Source: an uncultured Pelagibacteraceae bacterium (lineage in GTDB: Bacteria > Pseudomonadota > Alphaproteobacteria > Pelagibacterales > Pelagibacteraceae). From it: a DNA stretch of 64,000 nucleotides. Location of the stretch: the NCBI GenBank assembly GCA_902591025.1, contig CACIZB010000001.1:62001-126000 (forward strand). The letters are read 5' to 3'. Below the pieces are notes generated by a model. That model was given only the letters and a program-made list of their open reading frames with translations. It had not been told where the DNA came from and did no database searches. Numbering within the stretch: position 1 is the stretch's first letter; every line of letters begins with the position of its first letter. The position numbers and the translations under genes were made by a program. Shown in pieces: positions 25,369 through 35,231 of this stretch.

Positions 25369-25371
25369 AAA

Positions 25372-26121
25372 TCACCTGTCTACTACTTCAATTTTTTTTT
25401 TGTTAACAAAATCTAAAATTTGTGAATTACAACTATCTATTTTAGATTTTTTATCTGATCGTAAAACAATTGAAACTCCCAACTTTCCAGCATGAAAAAA
25501 AGGGTAGCTCCCTATCTCAACATCTTTATTTTTATCTTGAACTAGTGTTAAAGAACTGGCGATTTCACTCTCAACTGTTCTTAAATTAATTGTATGACTT
25601 AAAATTGGTTCTCCACCAGCTAATTTATTCTTTAATCCTCCTAACATTGACTTCATTATCGATGGCACACCTGGTAAACAAAATACATTTTCAACACTAA
25701 ATCCTGGAGCACCACTTGTTGGATTTAAAATTAATTCTGCATTTTCTGGCATCCATGCCATCCTTTGTCTACCTTCATTGAATTCTCCTTTTTTGTAATA
25801 AGAGTCTAAAATTTTAAAAGCTTCCTTATGTACCCCATATTTTTGATTAAAAACTTTTGAAACGGATTGAGCAGTAATATCATCATGAGTAGGACCGATC
25901 CCACCAGTTGTAAAAACATAATCATTGGATTTTCTTAAAACATTAAGTGTATCAACGATTGTTTTTTCTACATCAGGAATAACTCTTACTTCATTGACTT
26001 TTATACCAATTGAATTAAGCCAAAGAGCCAGTGTGCTAGTATTTGTGTCTTGGGTCCTTCCTGATAAAATTTCATTACCAATTATAAGAATTGCAGCATT
26101 AACTTTTTTGTTTTTACTCAT
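25372..26121 (-). CDS. CinA-family protein, molybdopterin-binding (COG1058) domain only
   Basis: 249 residues corresponding to the N-terminal domain of CinA. The start is AAILIIGNEILSGRTQDTN, followed by TTGGIGPTHDD (71-81) and FCLPGVPSIM. Full-length CinA carries a C-terminal PncC nicotinamide-nucleotide amidase domain, which is absent here. The N-terminal domain is linked to hydrolysis of ADP-ribose and oxidised or phosphorylated pyridine nucleotides in studied relatives. It is divergent from sfsA with about 20 bp between starts. Confidence 0.85.
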   Translation of the reverse strand: MSKNKKVNAAILIIGNEILSGRTQDTNTSTLALWLNSIGIKVNEVRVIPDVEKTIVDTLNVLRKSNDYVFTTGGIGPTHDDITAQSVSKVFNQKYGVHKEAFKILDSYYKKGEFNEGRQRMAWMPENAELILNPTSGAPGFSVENVFCLPGVPSIMKSMLGGLKNKLAGGEPILSHTINLRTVESEIASSLTLVQDKNKDVEIGSYPFFHAGKLGVSIVLRSDKKSKIDSCNSQILDFVNKKKIEVVDR

Positions 26122-26142
26122 TATTGTATGTATAATTTGAAA

Positions 26143-26841
26143 ATGGAATTTACCAAGTCTTTAATAAAAGGCAAATTAATCAAAAGATACAAACGTTTTT
26201 TTGTTGATATTAGATTAGATAATCAAGTGGTAACAGCGCATTGTCCTAACACTGGATCTATGAAAGGTTTATTAGACGAAGGAAATGAGGCTTATCTTTT
26301 AAAAAATGATGATCCAAAAAGAAAGTTGAAATACACACTTCAAATTCTTAAAGCCAAGGGAAATCTTGTAGGTGTGAATACTCATTTAGCTAACAAAATT
26401 GTTCACTATGGCCTTATGGAAAATCTTATTGATGAGTTAAAAAATACTAAAAAAATTAGACCAGAGGTTTTTTTCAATAAAGAGACGAGATTTGATTTTT
26501 TTGCTGAAAAAAATGATAAAAAGATCTTTATAGAGGTAAAAAACGTAACGCTTTTTCGAGATAAGAAAACTGCTGAATTTCCTGATGCAATTACCTCAAG
26601 AGGATCAAAACATTTACTCACCCTTATTGATGCCATAAAAAAAGGTTATAAAACATACTTAATTTTTCTAGTGCAAATACAAAATATGGAAAACTTTAAA
26701 ATAGCAAGAGACATCGACCCGGAATATTATAATAATTATCAGATTGCTAAAAAAGCAGGAGTAAATTTTTTAGCTTATAGATGTCAAATCAGTTCAAAAA
26801 AAATTTTGATCGAAAAAAAATTAAAAATTATAAATGAATAA
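26143..26841 (+). CDS. sfsA: SfsA family nuclease/sugar-fermentation stimulation protein
   Basis: A 232-residue SfsA protein when started at MEFTKSLIKGKL, which matches the usual N-terminus; an ATG five codons upstream (26128) is also in frame. Family hallmarks are the KRYKRFFVDI region, AHCPNTGSMKGL, and the nuclease-like FIEVKNVTLF followed by FPDAITSRGSKHL. The protein has an OB-like N-terminus and a PD-(D/E)xK-like domain. Its cellular role is poorly defined. It overlaps map by 8 nt. Confidence 0.88.
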   Translation: MEFTKSLIKGKLIKRYKRFFVDIRLDNQVVTAHCPNTGSMKGLLDEGNEAYLLKNDDPKRKLKYTLQILKAKGNLVGVNTHLANKIVHYGLMENLIDELKNTKKIRPEVFFNKETRFDFFAEKNDKKIFIEVKNVTLFRDKKTAEFPDAITSRGSKHLLTLIDAIKKGYKTYLIFLVQIQNMENFKIARDIDPEYYNNYQIAKKAGVNFLAYRCQISSKKILIEKKLKIINE

Positions 26842-27607
26842 TTACTCTGAAAAGTTTGAAAAAATGAGGATAGCAGGAAAACTTGCTGCTCAAACATTAG
26901 ATATGCTTACCGACCATATTAAAGAGGGTGTTTCAACATCTCATATTGATAAACTTGGATATGAATTTATCCGTGATAATGGTGGCTACTCAGCACCTCT
27001 TTTTTACAGAGGCTTCACAAAATCACTTTGTACTTCTCTCAACCACGTTGTTTGTCACGGCATTCCCTCTGAGGATAGAATTTTAGAAGATGGAGATGCT
27101 TTGAATGTTGATGTCACAGCTATTGTCAATAATCATTATGGTGATACGAGTAGAATGTTCTGTGTAGGGAATACATCAGTAAAATTGAATAATTTAATTG
27201 ACGCCACTCATAATGCTTTGATGAAGGCTATTAAAATACTTAAACCTGGAATTAAACTTGGAGATATCGGTCATGAAATTCAATCTCATGTAGAAGAAAA
27301 AGGTTTTTCTGTTGTAAGAGATTTTTGTGGTCATGGAATTGGTACTACTTTTCATGAACCACCAAATATTCTTCATTATGGAAATAAAAATACGGGTATT
27401 GAAATAAAATCAGGAATGACATTTACAATAGAGCCTATGATAAATGCTGGAAAATTTGCTACTAAAGTCCTTAATGACGGATGGACTGCGGTTACTAAAG
27501 ATAAATCCTTATCTGCACAATTTGAACATACAGTGGGGATTACAGAAAATGGTTATGAAATCTTTACAGAATCTGTTAAAGGTTATTCAAAGCCTCCATA
27601 CTTATAA
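26834..27607 (+). CDS. map: Methionine aminopeptidase, type I
   Basis: Removes the initiator methionine from new proteins. 257 residues, the typical bacterial type I length without extensions. Metal ligands appear in order: D in NVDVTAIVNNHYGD (two aspartates), H in GHGIGTTFHEPP, E in FTIEPM and E in QFEHTVGIT. The substrate-site HGIPSEDR is also present. It overlaps sfsA at its start and precedes purB by 3 nt. Confidence 0.95.
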   Translation: MNNYSEKFEKMRIAGKLAAQTLDMLTDHIKEGVSTSHIDKLGYEFIRDNGGYSAPLFYRGFTKSLCTSLNHVVCHGIPSEDRILEDGDALNVDVTAIVNNHYGDTSRMFCVGNTSVKLNNLIDATHNALMKAIKILKPGIKLGDIGHEIQSHVEEKGFSVVRDFCGHGIGTTFHEPPNILHYGNKNTGIEIKSGMTFTIEPMINAGKFATKVLNDGWTAVTKDKSLSAQFEHTVGITENGYEIFTESVKGYSKPPYL

Positions 27608-27610
27608 TTA

Positions 27611-28903
27611 ATGATAAAAAGATACTCGCGAAAAGAACTTACTGATATTTGGTCAGAAGAAAATAAATACAAAATTTGGCTTGATGTTGAAATAGCTGCA
27701 GCTCAAGCAATGGAAAAATTAGGACAAATTCCAAAGGGAGTTTCTTCTGTTGTAAGAAAGAAAGCAAAAATAAATGTAAAAAGAATTCATCAAATTGAAA
27801 GCCAGGTAAAGCATGATGTTATTGCTTTTCTAACTTCTGTAACAGAAAAAGCGGGAATTAATGCTAGATACTTACATCAAGGGATGACCTCATCAGATGT
27901 ATTGGATACAAGTTTTAACATTCAATTAGCTCAATCAGGAAAAATTATTCTTAAAGACTTGGATCAAATAATGAAAGTACTTAAAAGACAAGCTAGAAAA
28001 TATAAGTTCACTCCTTGTATGGGAAGAAGCCATGGAATTCATGCAGAGCCAATTACCTTTGGTTTAAAGTTGGCATCTTTTTATGAAGAATTTAAAAGAA
28101 ATAAAAAAAGATTAATTGATGCAATTGATGAAGTGTCCACCTGTGCAATTTCAGGGGCGGTAGGAACTTTTGCAAATATTAATCCAAAAGTGGAAAAACA
28201 TGTTGCTAGAAAGCTCAATTTAAAAGTAGAACCTATCTCAACTCAAGTAATTCCAAGAGATCGTCATGCTTTTTATTTTTCAGTTTTAGGAATAATTGCA
28301 GGTTCAATTGAAAGAGTTGCAATTGAAATAAGACATTTGCAAAGAACTGAAGTTTATGAGTTACAAGAATTTTTTTCAAAAAATCAAAAGGGTTCTTCTG
28401 CGATGCCTCATAAAAAAAATCCAATTTTGAGTGAAAATTTAACTGGATTAGCAAGAATGGTTAGAAGTTCAGTAATACCCGCACTTGAAAATATAGCTTT
28501 ATGGCATGAAAGAGATATATCTCATTCTAGTGTTGAGAGAAATATTGGACCAGACGCAAACATTACAATAGATTTTGCTTTAGTTAGACTTGCTAATATT
28601 TTAGATAATATGATTGTCTATCCAAAAAAAATGTTAGAAAATTTAAATTTGACTAAAGGTTTAATTTTCTCTCAAGAGTTGATGCTTGAACTTACAAAAA
28701 CTGGTTTAAGTAGGGAAAAATCATACAAAATGGTTCAAAGTTACGCAAAAAAATGTTTTGCTGAAAACTTGGATTTGTTTAATGTCATTCAATCTGACAA
28801 ATACATAATGAGTAAAATTTCACCAAAAAAATTAAGTTCTATTTTTAGTTATTCTAAGCATTTCAAAAATGTGAATTTAATCTTTAGAAGAGTATTTAGA
28901 TAA
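27611..28903 (+). CDS. purB: Adenylosuccinate lyase
   Basis: Catalyses two beta-eliminations in purine synthesis: SAICAR to AICAR, and adenylosuccinate to AMP. 430 residues, with the fumarase/aspartase superfamily signature [11 protein letters not shown] near 260, TSSDVLDT near 95, and [10 protein letters not shown] near 140 that carries a catalytic histidine. It shares its last base with the purC start, so purB leads the purine operon here. Confidence 0.96.
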   Translation: MIKRYSRKELTDIWSEENKYKIWLDVEIAAAQAMEKLGQIPKGVSSVVRKKAKINVKRIHQIESQVKHDVIAFLTSVTEKAGINARYLHQGMTSSDVLDTSFNIQLAQSGKIILKDLDQIMKVLKRQARKYKFTPCMGRSHGIHAEPITFGLKLASFYEEFKRNKKRLIDAIDEVSTCAISGAVGTFANINPKVEKHVARKLNLKVEPISTQVIPRDRHAFYFSVLGIIAGSIERVAIEIRHLQRTEVYELQEFFSKNQKGSSAMPHKKNPILSENLTGLARMVRSSVIPALENIALWHERDISHSSVERNIGPDANITIDFALVRLANILDNMIVYPKKMLENLNLTKGLIFSQELMLELTKTGLSREKSYKMVQSYAKKCFAENLDLFNVIQSDKYIMSKISPKKLSSIFSYSKHFKNVNLIFRRVFR

Positions 28904-29688
28904 TGAAAAAGGGTAAAAAGATTTATGAGGGTAAAGCAAAAATTATTTATGCTACCCAAGATAAAGACCTAGTAATTCAATACTTTAAAGATGACGCAAC
29001 CGCATTTAATAATCAAAAAAAAAGCACCATAGAGGGAAAAGGAGTTTTGAATAACAGAATATCTGAACATATCCTCTCTAATCTTTCTCAAATAGGCATA
29101 AAAAATCATTTAGTTAAGCGTCTAAATATGAGAGAGCAAGTTATAAAATTAGTAGAAATTATACCAATAGAATTTATAGTTAGAAATGTTGCAACTGGAT
29201 CTTTGACAAAAAGATTAGGTATTGAAGATGGAACAGTTCTCAAAGAACCCTTAATCGAATATTGCTTAAAAGATGATAAACTTGGTGACCCCTTAATTGC
29301 TGAGGATCATATCTATGCATTCGACTGGGCTAAAAGAAGAGAAATTGAAACAATTAAAAAAATGATTTTTAGGATTAACGATTTTATGATTGGAATGTTT
29401 AGAGGTATTGGCATTAAACTAATAGATTTCAAATTAGAATTTGGAAGAATTAAATCTAACGGAAAGAGTGATGTCATACTTGCTGATGAAATAAGTCCTG
29501 ATACTTGTAGATTGTGGGATTCTATTACGGACAAAAAACTTGATAAAGACAGATTCAGAAAGGACTTGGGTGATTTAATTCCAGCTTATACAGAAGTTGC
29601 AAAGAGATTGGGCATTCTTCATGAACAATCAAATGTATCAGCTGTAAATGTTACAAAATTATCCTCAATTAAAAAAAAAAGTAAATGA
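28903..29688 (+). CDS. purC: Phosphoribosylaminoimidazole-succinocarboxamide synthase
   Basis: Joins CAIR to aspartate to give SAICAR. 261 residues with the expected N-terminal [10 protein letters not shown] nucleotide loop, [24 protein letters not shown], and the later KLEFGR and [15 protein letters not shown] motifs. It overlaps purB by 1 nt and purS by 4 nt. Confidence 0.96.
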   Translation: MKKGKKIYEGKAKIIYATQDKDLVIQYFKDDATAFNNQKKSTIEGKGVLNNRISEHILSNLSQIGIKNHLVKRLNMREQVIKLVEIIPIEFIVRNVATGSLTKRLGIEDGTVLKEPLIEYCLKDDKLGDPLIAEDHIYAFDWAKRREIETIKKMIFRINDFMIGMFRGIGIKLIDFKLEFGRIKSNGKSDVILADEISPDTCRLWDSITDKKLDKDRFRKDLGDLIPAYTEVAKRLGILHEQSNVSAVNVTKLSSIKKKSK

Positions 29689-29927
29689 AAGTTTCAGCAA
29701 TAATAACACTTAAGAAAGATGTTTTAGATCCTCAAGGCAAAGTTATTCATCAAACATTAGATGGAATGGGTTTTAAAGATGTCAATGAAGTAAGACAAGG
29801 AAAATATTTTGAAATTGATGTGAGGGAAAATGACCCAGCAAAAGCTAAGGGAGTAGTTGAGGATATGTGTAAAAAACTTTTAGCTAATCTAGTTATTGAA
29901 AATTATAAAATTATTGAGACACAATAA
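29685..29927 (+). CDS. purS: Phosphoribosylformylglycinamidine synthase subunit PurS
   Basis: 80 residues, the small subunit that couples PurQ to PurL in the three-part FGAM synthase. The [17 protein letters not shown] start and the FEIDV strand are typical. It overlaps purC by an ATGA junction and precedes purQ by 3 nt. Its presence agrees with the short PurL in the same operon. Confidence 0.94.
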   Translation: MKVSAIITLKKDVLDPQGKVIHQTLDGMGFKDVNEVRQGKYFEIDVRENDPAKAKGVVEDMCKKLLANLVIENYKIIETQ

Positions 29928-29930
29928 TTA

Positions 29931-30623
29931 ATGAAATCATCTGTAATAACCTTTCCTGGTTCAAATTGTGATAGAGATATGGATGTTGCTCTTAATAAAT
30001 TTGGATTCAAAAATAAGATGGTTTGGCATGATGATAATGAGTTGCCTAAAAGCGATTTAGTAGTATTACCAGGTGGATTTTCTTATGGTGATTATCTTAG
30101 ATGTGGAAGTATGGCATCAAAATCAAAAATAATGAAATCTGTAATTAATTTTGCTAAATCAGGTGGTTTAGTTATGGGAATTTGTAATGGCTTCCAAATA
30201 TTAGTAGAAACTGGCTTGGTTCCTGGTGTTTTATTGAGAAATAAATATTTAGAATTTATTTGTAAAAATGTTTTTATAAAACCAGCAAATAAAAAAAATC
30301 TTTATTTCAAGAACATTGATAAGAATATTTTAGAATTTCATATAGCTCACAATGAAGGAAATTATTTTTGTACAAATGATCAACTCAAAGAAATTGAGGA
30401 TAATAATCAAATTGCGATTTATTATTGTAATAATAAAGGTCAAATTGAAGACAAATTTAATCCTAATGGGTCAATAAAAAATATTGCAGGAATATTTAAT
30501 AAAGAAAAAAATGTTTTGGGAATGATGCCACATCCTGAGAGAATGATTGATCAATGTTTGTCTGGAGAAGATGGATCTTTATTTTTTAAAAATTTAATCA
30601 ATAACATCAAAAATGCTAGTTAA
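29931..30623 (+). CDS. purQ: Phosphoribosylformylglycinamidine synthase glutaminase subunit
   Basis: A class I glutamine amidotransferase of 230 residues that supplies ammonia to PurL. The nucleophile cysteine lies in VMGICNGFQ near 84, and the His/Glu pair in MMPHPERM near 200. PGSNCDRD at the N-terminus is characteristic of PurQ. The last 11 nt overlap purL. Confidence 0.96.
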   Translation: MKSSVITFPGSNCDRDMDVALNKFGFKNKMVWHDDNELPKSDLVVLPGGFSYGDYLRCGSMASKSKIMKSVINFAKSGGLVMGICNGFQILVETGLVPGVLLRNKYLEFICKNVFIKPANKKNLYFKNIDKNILEFHIAHNEGNYFCTNDQLKEIEDNNQIAIYYCNNKGQIEDKFNPNGSIKNIAGIFNKEKNVLGMMPHPERMIDQCLSGEDGSLFFKNLINNIKNAS

Positions 30624-32805
30624 CGAAAATATAGCAATAGAGCATGGCCTCAAATCAGATGAATATAAAAAAATCTGTAAATTATTAAAAAGGACACCTA
30701 ATTTAACTGAGCTTGGTATATTTTCAGCTATGTGGAATGAACATTGTTCCTATAAATCTTCCCGGCTTCACTTAAAAAAATTACCCACTAAAGGAAAAAA
30801 AGTAATTCAAGGACCTGGAGAAAATGCTGGAGTGATTGATATTGAAGACGGTGACGCAATAGTTTTTAAAATTGAAAGTCATAATCACCCATCATTTATT
30901 GAACCATATCAAGGTGCGGCTACCGGAGTTGGAGGAATTATGAGGGATGTTTTTACTATGGGGGCAAGACCCATAGCAAATTTAAATTCGATTCATTTTG
31001 GATCTACTCAACACAAAAAAACAAAAAATTTATTAAGAGGCGTTGTCCATGGTATTGGTGGTTACGGTAACTGTATGGGTGTTCCGACAATTGCAGGTCA
31101 AACTTCATTTGATAGCTCTTATAATGGAAACATTTTAGTAAATGCCATGACACTAGGTTTAGTAAAGAAAAATAAAATATTTTACTCTAAAGCTGCAGGT
31201 TTAGACAAACCTGTTATATATGTGGGATCTAAAACTGGCAGAGACGGAATTCATGGAGCTAGTATGGCATCTGCAAGCTTTGATGAAAAAATAGAGGAAA
31301 AAAAACCAACTGTTCAAGTGGGTGATCCTTTTACTGAGAAACTTTTGCTAGAGGCATGCTTAGAATTAATGGAAGGTGATTCTATTATTGCCATTCAAGA
31401 TATGGGGGCAGCAGGTCTTACCTCTTCAAGTATTGAAATGGCTTCTAAAGGTAACCTTGGAATAGAAATAAATCTTAATAAAGTTCCATGTAGGGAGTCT
31501 CAAATGACACCATATGAAATCATGTTGTCTGAAAGTCAAGAGAGAATGTTAATTATTCTAGAAAAAGGGAAAGAAGAATTGGCTAAAAAAATTTTTGATA
31601 AATGGAATTTAGATTTTTCTGTAATAGGTAAAACTACTAATTCAAAAAATATAGAGTTATTTTTTGATAATAAACAAGTTGCAAAGATACCAGTGAATAC
31701 TTTAGTTGAAAATTCTCCAATGTATGATCGAAAATGGAAAAAAACTAAATTACCAAAAAAAAATAAATTTAAAAAAGATGTTTATAATGATTTGAAAATT
31801 CAGGATATTCTAAAAAAAATTCTATCTAATCCAAATATATGCAGTAAAGAATGGATTTGGCAACAATACGATCACACTGTGATGGGTGATACCATTCAAA
31901 AACCCGGTGGTGACTCTGGGGTAGTCAGAGTTCACGGAACAGAAAAAGCTGTTGCTGCATCAGTTGACTCTTCAGCTGTTTATTGCTGGGCACACCCACT
32001 AACTGGAGGGAAACAAGTAGTAGCTGAAAATTGGAGAAATTTAGTTTCAGTTGGAGCTACACCAATAGCTATTACAAATTGTTTAAATTTTGGAAGTCCT
32101 GAAAACGAGGAAAATATGGGTGAGTTTGTTGAATGTGTTCAGGGAATTGGTGAAGCAAGTAAATATTTAAATTTTCCAGTAGTTTCTGGAAATGTATCTT
32201 TTTATAACCAGACAAAGGAGGTTGGTATTAAACCAACTCCTTCAATTGGAGGTGTGGGTTTAATAAAAGATTACAAGAAAATGATAACCATGGATTTCAA
32301 AGAAAATAACAATATTGTTCTGATAATCGGTAAAACTGAAGGTCATATGGATCAAAGTTTATTTGCAAGAATAATTTTAGATAAGAAAAATGGTCCACCA
32401 CCAGAAGTAAATTTATTCAACGAAAAAAACAATGGTCAATCTCTATTAAGTTTAATTGAAAAAGGTCTTGTAAAAAGTGCTCATGATATCTCTTTAGGTG
32501 GTATAATAGTCGCTTTAAGCAAAATGTGTATCAAGGGAAATAGAGGTATTAAATTAAATAAAGCAAAAAATTTAATCAATGAAATTGAATACCTTTTTGC
32601 AGAAGACCAAGGAAGATATATAATTGAGATCAATCAAAAAGATCTTAATGAGGTTAATAAAATATTAGATAAAAATTCAGTTTATCACGAGGAATTAGGG
32701 ATTATTATTGAAAAGGACATGATTATTAATTCAAAGACAAAAGTTTCAATTGACGAATTAAAATCTTATAATACTAATTGGTTTTCTAACTATATGAGTT
32801 CTTAA
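30613..32805 (+). CDS. purL: Phosphoribosylformylglycinamidine synthase, small-type PurL
   Basis: 730 residues, the short PurL that works with separate PurS and PurQ. It carries the duplicated AIR-synthase-related ATP-binding folds. The first copy shows WNEHCSYKSS, ESHNHPS and GVGGIMRDVFTMGARP; the second shows DGGDSGV-like PGGDSGVVRVHGT and NCLNFGSPE. Its stop overlaps the BolA start at TAATG. It catalyses the conversion of FGAR to FGAM. Confidence 0.97.
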   Translation: MLVNENIAIEHGLKSDEYKKICKLLKRTPNLTELGIFSAMWNEHCSYKSSRLHLKKLPTKGKKVIQGPGENAGVIDIEDGDAIVFKIESHNHPSFIEPYQGAATGVGGIMRDVFTMGARPIANLNSIHFGSTQHKKTKNLLRGVVHGIGGYGNCMGVPTIAGQTSFDSSYNGNILVNAMTLGLVKKNKIFYSKAAGLDKPVIYVGSKTGRDGIHGASMASASFDEKIEEKKPTVQVGDPFTEKLLLEACLELMEGDSIIAIQDMGAAGLTSSSIEMASKGNLGIEINLNKVPCRESQMTPYEIMLSESQERMLIILEKGKEELAKKIFDKWNLDFSVIGKTTNSKNIELFFDNKQVAKIPVNTLVENSPMYDRKWKKTKLPKKNKFKKDVYNDLKIQDILKKILSNPNICSKEWIWQQYDHTVMGDTIQKPGGDSGVVRVHGTEKAVAASVDSSAVYCWAHPLTGGKQVVAENWRNLVSVGATPIAITNCLNFGSPENEENMGEFVECVQGIGEASKYLNFPVVSGNVSFYNQTKEVGIKPTPSIGGVGLIKDYKKMITMDFKENNNIVLIIGKTEGHMDQSLFARIILDKKNGPPPEVNLFNEKNNGQSLLSLIEKGLVKSAHDISLGGIIVALSKMCIKGNRGIKLNKAKNLINEIEYLFAEDQGRYIIEINQKDLNEVNKILDKNSVYHEELGIIIEKDMIINSKTKVSIDELKSYNTNWFSNYMSS

Positions 32806-33035
32806 TGGCAATGGATTTAAAAGAAATTGAGAGATATATCAAAGAAGCAATGCCAGATGCTTCTATTGAAATTCAAGATTTGGCAGGTGATGGAAATCAT
32901 TACTCTGCAACAATTACTTCCTCACAATTCGCCGGTAAAAGTAGAATAGAACAGCATAAGATGGTTTACAATTCTCTTAAGGGCAAAATGGGAAACGAAT
33001 TACATGCTCTTGCAATTAAAACAAAGGAACAATAA
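32805..33035 (+). CDS. BolA-family protein
   Basis: 76 residues with the class II KH-like BolA fold: IEIQDLAGDGNHYSATITS, then FAGKSRIEQHKMVYNSL and HALAIKTK. The invariant histidine in RIEQHKMVY is present. BolA proteins pair with CGFS glutaredoxins to handle 2Fe-2S clusters. The grxD gene starts on the final base of this gene, which supports that partnership. Confidence 0.92.
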   Translation: MAMDLKEIERYIKEAMPDASIEIQDLAGDGNHYSATITSSQFAGKSRIEQHKMVYNSLKGKMGNELHALAIKTKEQ

Positions 33036-33373
33036 TGGACGAAAAAATAAAAGCCGAAATTCAAAATTATATAGACAATAATGATGTGTGCTTATTTATG
33101 AAAGGAACACCTGATGCCCCCCAATGTGGTTTCTCAATGGCAGTGTCAAATATTTTTAAGATATTAGAGGTGAAATTTAAAAGTATCAATGTGCTAGAAA
33201 ACCAATCAATAAGAGATGGAATTAAAATATTTAGTGACTGGCCAACTATTCCACAACTTTATATTAAAAGAGAATTTATTGGTGGATGCGATATAGTAAA
33301 AGAAATGTATGAAAGTGGTGAATTAGCGAAATTATTTGAAACTAAAGGAATAAATTTTAAAAATAAAAGCTAA
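33035..33373 (+). CDS. grxD: Monothiol glutaredoxin (CGFS type)
   Basis: 112 residues. KGTPDAPQCGFS carries the single active cysteine and the glutathione-binding loop, with WPTIPQLYIKREFIGGCDIV downstream. Monothiol glutaredoxins carry and transfer 2Fe-2S clusters in iron-sulfur assembly. It is directly linked to a BolA gene, an arrangement widely conserved in alphaproteobacteria. Confidence 0.95.
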   Translation: MDEKIKAEIQNYIDNNDVCLFMKGTPDAPQCGFSMAVSNIFKILEVKFKSINVLENQSIRDGIKIFSDWPTIPQLYIKREFIGGCDIVKEMYESGELAKLFETKGINFKNKS

Positions 33374-33384
33374 TTATAATTTAT

Positions 33385-33654
33385 ATGAGAAGTTTCATTT
33401 ATAAAACAATAGTTATAATTATAGGTATTGTATTATTGTATGAATTCACAATCGGAAAACAAATTGCTCTATTTAAAGATAGATTCGATATATTAATATC
33501 AAAAGAAGGTCGTAGAGATGGTGTTGATAAATTACGTGATGAAATTCAAAAAGCGATAAATAAAGATAGATATCTTTCCAGAGAAGATGCAATTCTGCTA
33601 AATAAATTTTTTAAAAAAATACAAAAAGAAATCAAAGAAGCTGAAAATAATTAG
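33385..33654 (+). CDS. Small membrane-anchored protein of unknown function
   Basis: 89 residues and no family recognised. A single N-terminal hydrophobic segment (about 5-22, YKTIVIIIGIVLLYEFTI) would anchor a charged helical tail with RRDGVDKLRDEIQ and a short IQKEIKEAE end. It is 11 nt after grxD and likely in the same transcript. Its stop overlaps by 4 nt the stop of the convergent GT-C gene. Confidence 0.6.
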   Translation: MRSFIYKTIVIIIGIVLLYEFTIGKQIALFKDRFDILISKEGRRDGVDKLRDEIQKAINKDRYLSREDAILLNKFFKKIQKEIKEAENN

Positions 33655-35231
33655 TTACAAAACCATAAAGTGCCAGCACTAATTTTTTTATTATAAAAAG
33701 AATATTTGTATTGTTCATCCCATATTAATTCACAATCACGTGGATTAGATCTTTTAGCATTTCGTAAATTTTTGTAAGCGATAGCAGGTTTTATTTTTGC
33801 TGAATCCAGCTGTTGATATCTTTTAAAACAGTTAAAACCCTCTTTAATTAAAAATTCTTTTACAAATTCATCGCCATAGATGCATGTATTTTTTGATATA
33901 TTATTTTTTTCAGCATAATCAATTATTTTTTGTTGTAAATTTTTTCCACTAACACCCCAATAGTCAATTTCAAAATTTTTCTCAATATTTGTCATTTTAG
34001 CAAACGAATTAAGCCATGTGTATTGATAAGGATTTAAATTAACGTTTTCTATTAAAAAAAAAAGTGGAGTAATTATAGTCAAAAAATACGAAATTTTTTT
34101 ATTAAAAAAATATAAATTCGTTAATCCTACAAGTATCAATAATGGCAAGATAAACATAATATGTCTTATCTCGTCATAAATATTTACTTTTAATAAAATA
34201 AATAAAAAGATTATAAACAATGATGAAAATAATAAAGTCCCATAATAAATTGATATTAAACTATTTTTAAAAATTTTTTTTTCAACTATAGGAAATAAAA
34301 TTAAACCAAAAATTATGATAATTGGTAACTTAAAAAATAACCAAATAAAATAATAACTAGATGGAAGACTTAATGAGTACATACAATCTCCCAGAGTGAG
34401 TGTGCAAATATTATTATAATATTGACTCATCCATTCTATTGAGTTCACTAATTCTAATGGATTTAACCAAAAAACTGGATTTAGAATATATATAAAGATA
34501 GATAGTGTGATTAAGAAAATCGCAAGGTGTTTAAAATTTTTTTTTAAAAAGATAAATAAATCTATATTTTTGTAATTGAATAAAATTATTAAAGTTATCA
34601 AAAATTGAAAAAATATTACAAAACCTAGTATTCTTATACTTATTAAAAAAGAGGTCAAAAATGCCAAAAAAATTAAATTTTTATAATGTATTTTCTTTTC
34701 TAAAAAAATTTCTTCAGCAATAGTCAATGAATAGTACGAGGTAATTATCCAAAATGATAAAAATGGAATATCTTTCATATTAAATAAAGAATGTCCTAAT
34801 AAATATGGATACAACAGATAAGTTGTAAGAGATAAAAACGAAAATAGCTGATTACTCGTTATTTTAAAAATCAATCTATAAAAAAATATTGAAGAAATAA
34901 AAAAAATTAGAAAAACAGCTAAATGTTTAGACATCAAAAAAGCAGCATGCTCTGTCGAATTATTTAGTTCAGATATAAACTTATATAATACTAGCTGTAT
35001 AGGCTGACTTATATAGTGAAAAGCAATGCCATGATATTTATCTTTATAATTTAAAAATTCATCGTAATTACCATTAATTATTAAATTTTTAACTCCTTCA
35101 ATATTTTTAATCCAATTTAATTGTTCGAAAGATTCGTCGCTTGTTATGCCGTTTGTTAAACTTAAATATCCTCCTATAAGGATATAAAGTGAAATTAAAA
35201 AAAAAATAAAAATATATTTATAATTAATCAT
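33651..35231 (-). CDS. GT-C fold membrane glycosyltransferase (PMT/ArnT-like)
   Basis: About 526 residues from the ATG at 35231 (MINYKYIFIF), which overlaps the methyltransferase stop by 8 nt; an in-frame ATG lies ten codons upstream. At least ten hydrophobic helices are visible. An early luminal acidic loop (NGITSDESFEQLNW) occupies the position of the catalytic DD/DE motif of polyprenol-phosphate-sugar transferases. The C-terminal 130 residues are soluble with cysteines (NTCIYGDEF, NCFKRY, RDCELIW). It would transfer a sugar from a lipid carrier on the periplasmic face. The acceptor is unknown. Confidence 0.75.
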   Translation of the reverse strand: MINYKYIFIFFLISLYILIGGYLSLTNGITSDESFEQLNWIKNIEGVKNLIINGNYDEFLNYKDKYHGIAFHYISQPIQLVLYKFISELNNSTEHAAFLMSKHLAVFLIFFISSIFFYRLIFKITSNQLFSFLSLTTYLLYPYLLGHSLFNMKDIPFLSFWIITSYYSLTIAEEIFLEKKIHYKNLIFLAFLTSFLISIRILGFVIFFQFLITLIILFNYKNIDLFIFLKKNFKHLAIFLITLSIFIYILNPVFWLNPLELVNSIEWMSQYYNNICTLTLGDCMYSLSLPSSYYFIWLFFKLPIIIIFGLILFPIVEKKIFKNSLISIYYGTLLFSSLFIIFLFILLKVNIYDEIRHIMFILPLLILVGLTNLYFFNKKISYFLTIITPLFFLIENVNLNPYQYTWLNSFAKMTNIEKNFEIDYWGVSGKNLQQKIIDYAEKNNISKNTCIYGDEFVKEFLIKEGFNCFKRYQQLDSAKIKPAIAYKNLRNAKRSNPRDCELIWDEQYKYSFYNKKISAGTLWFCN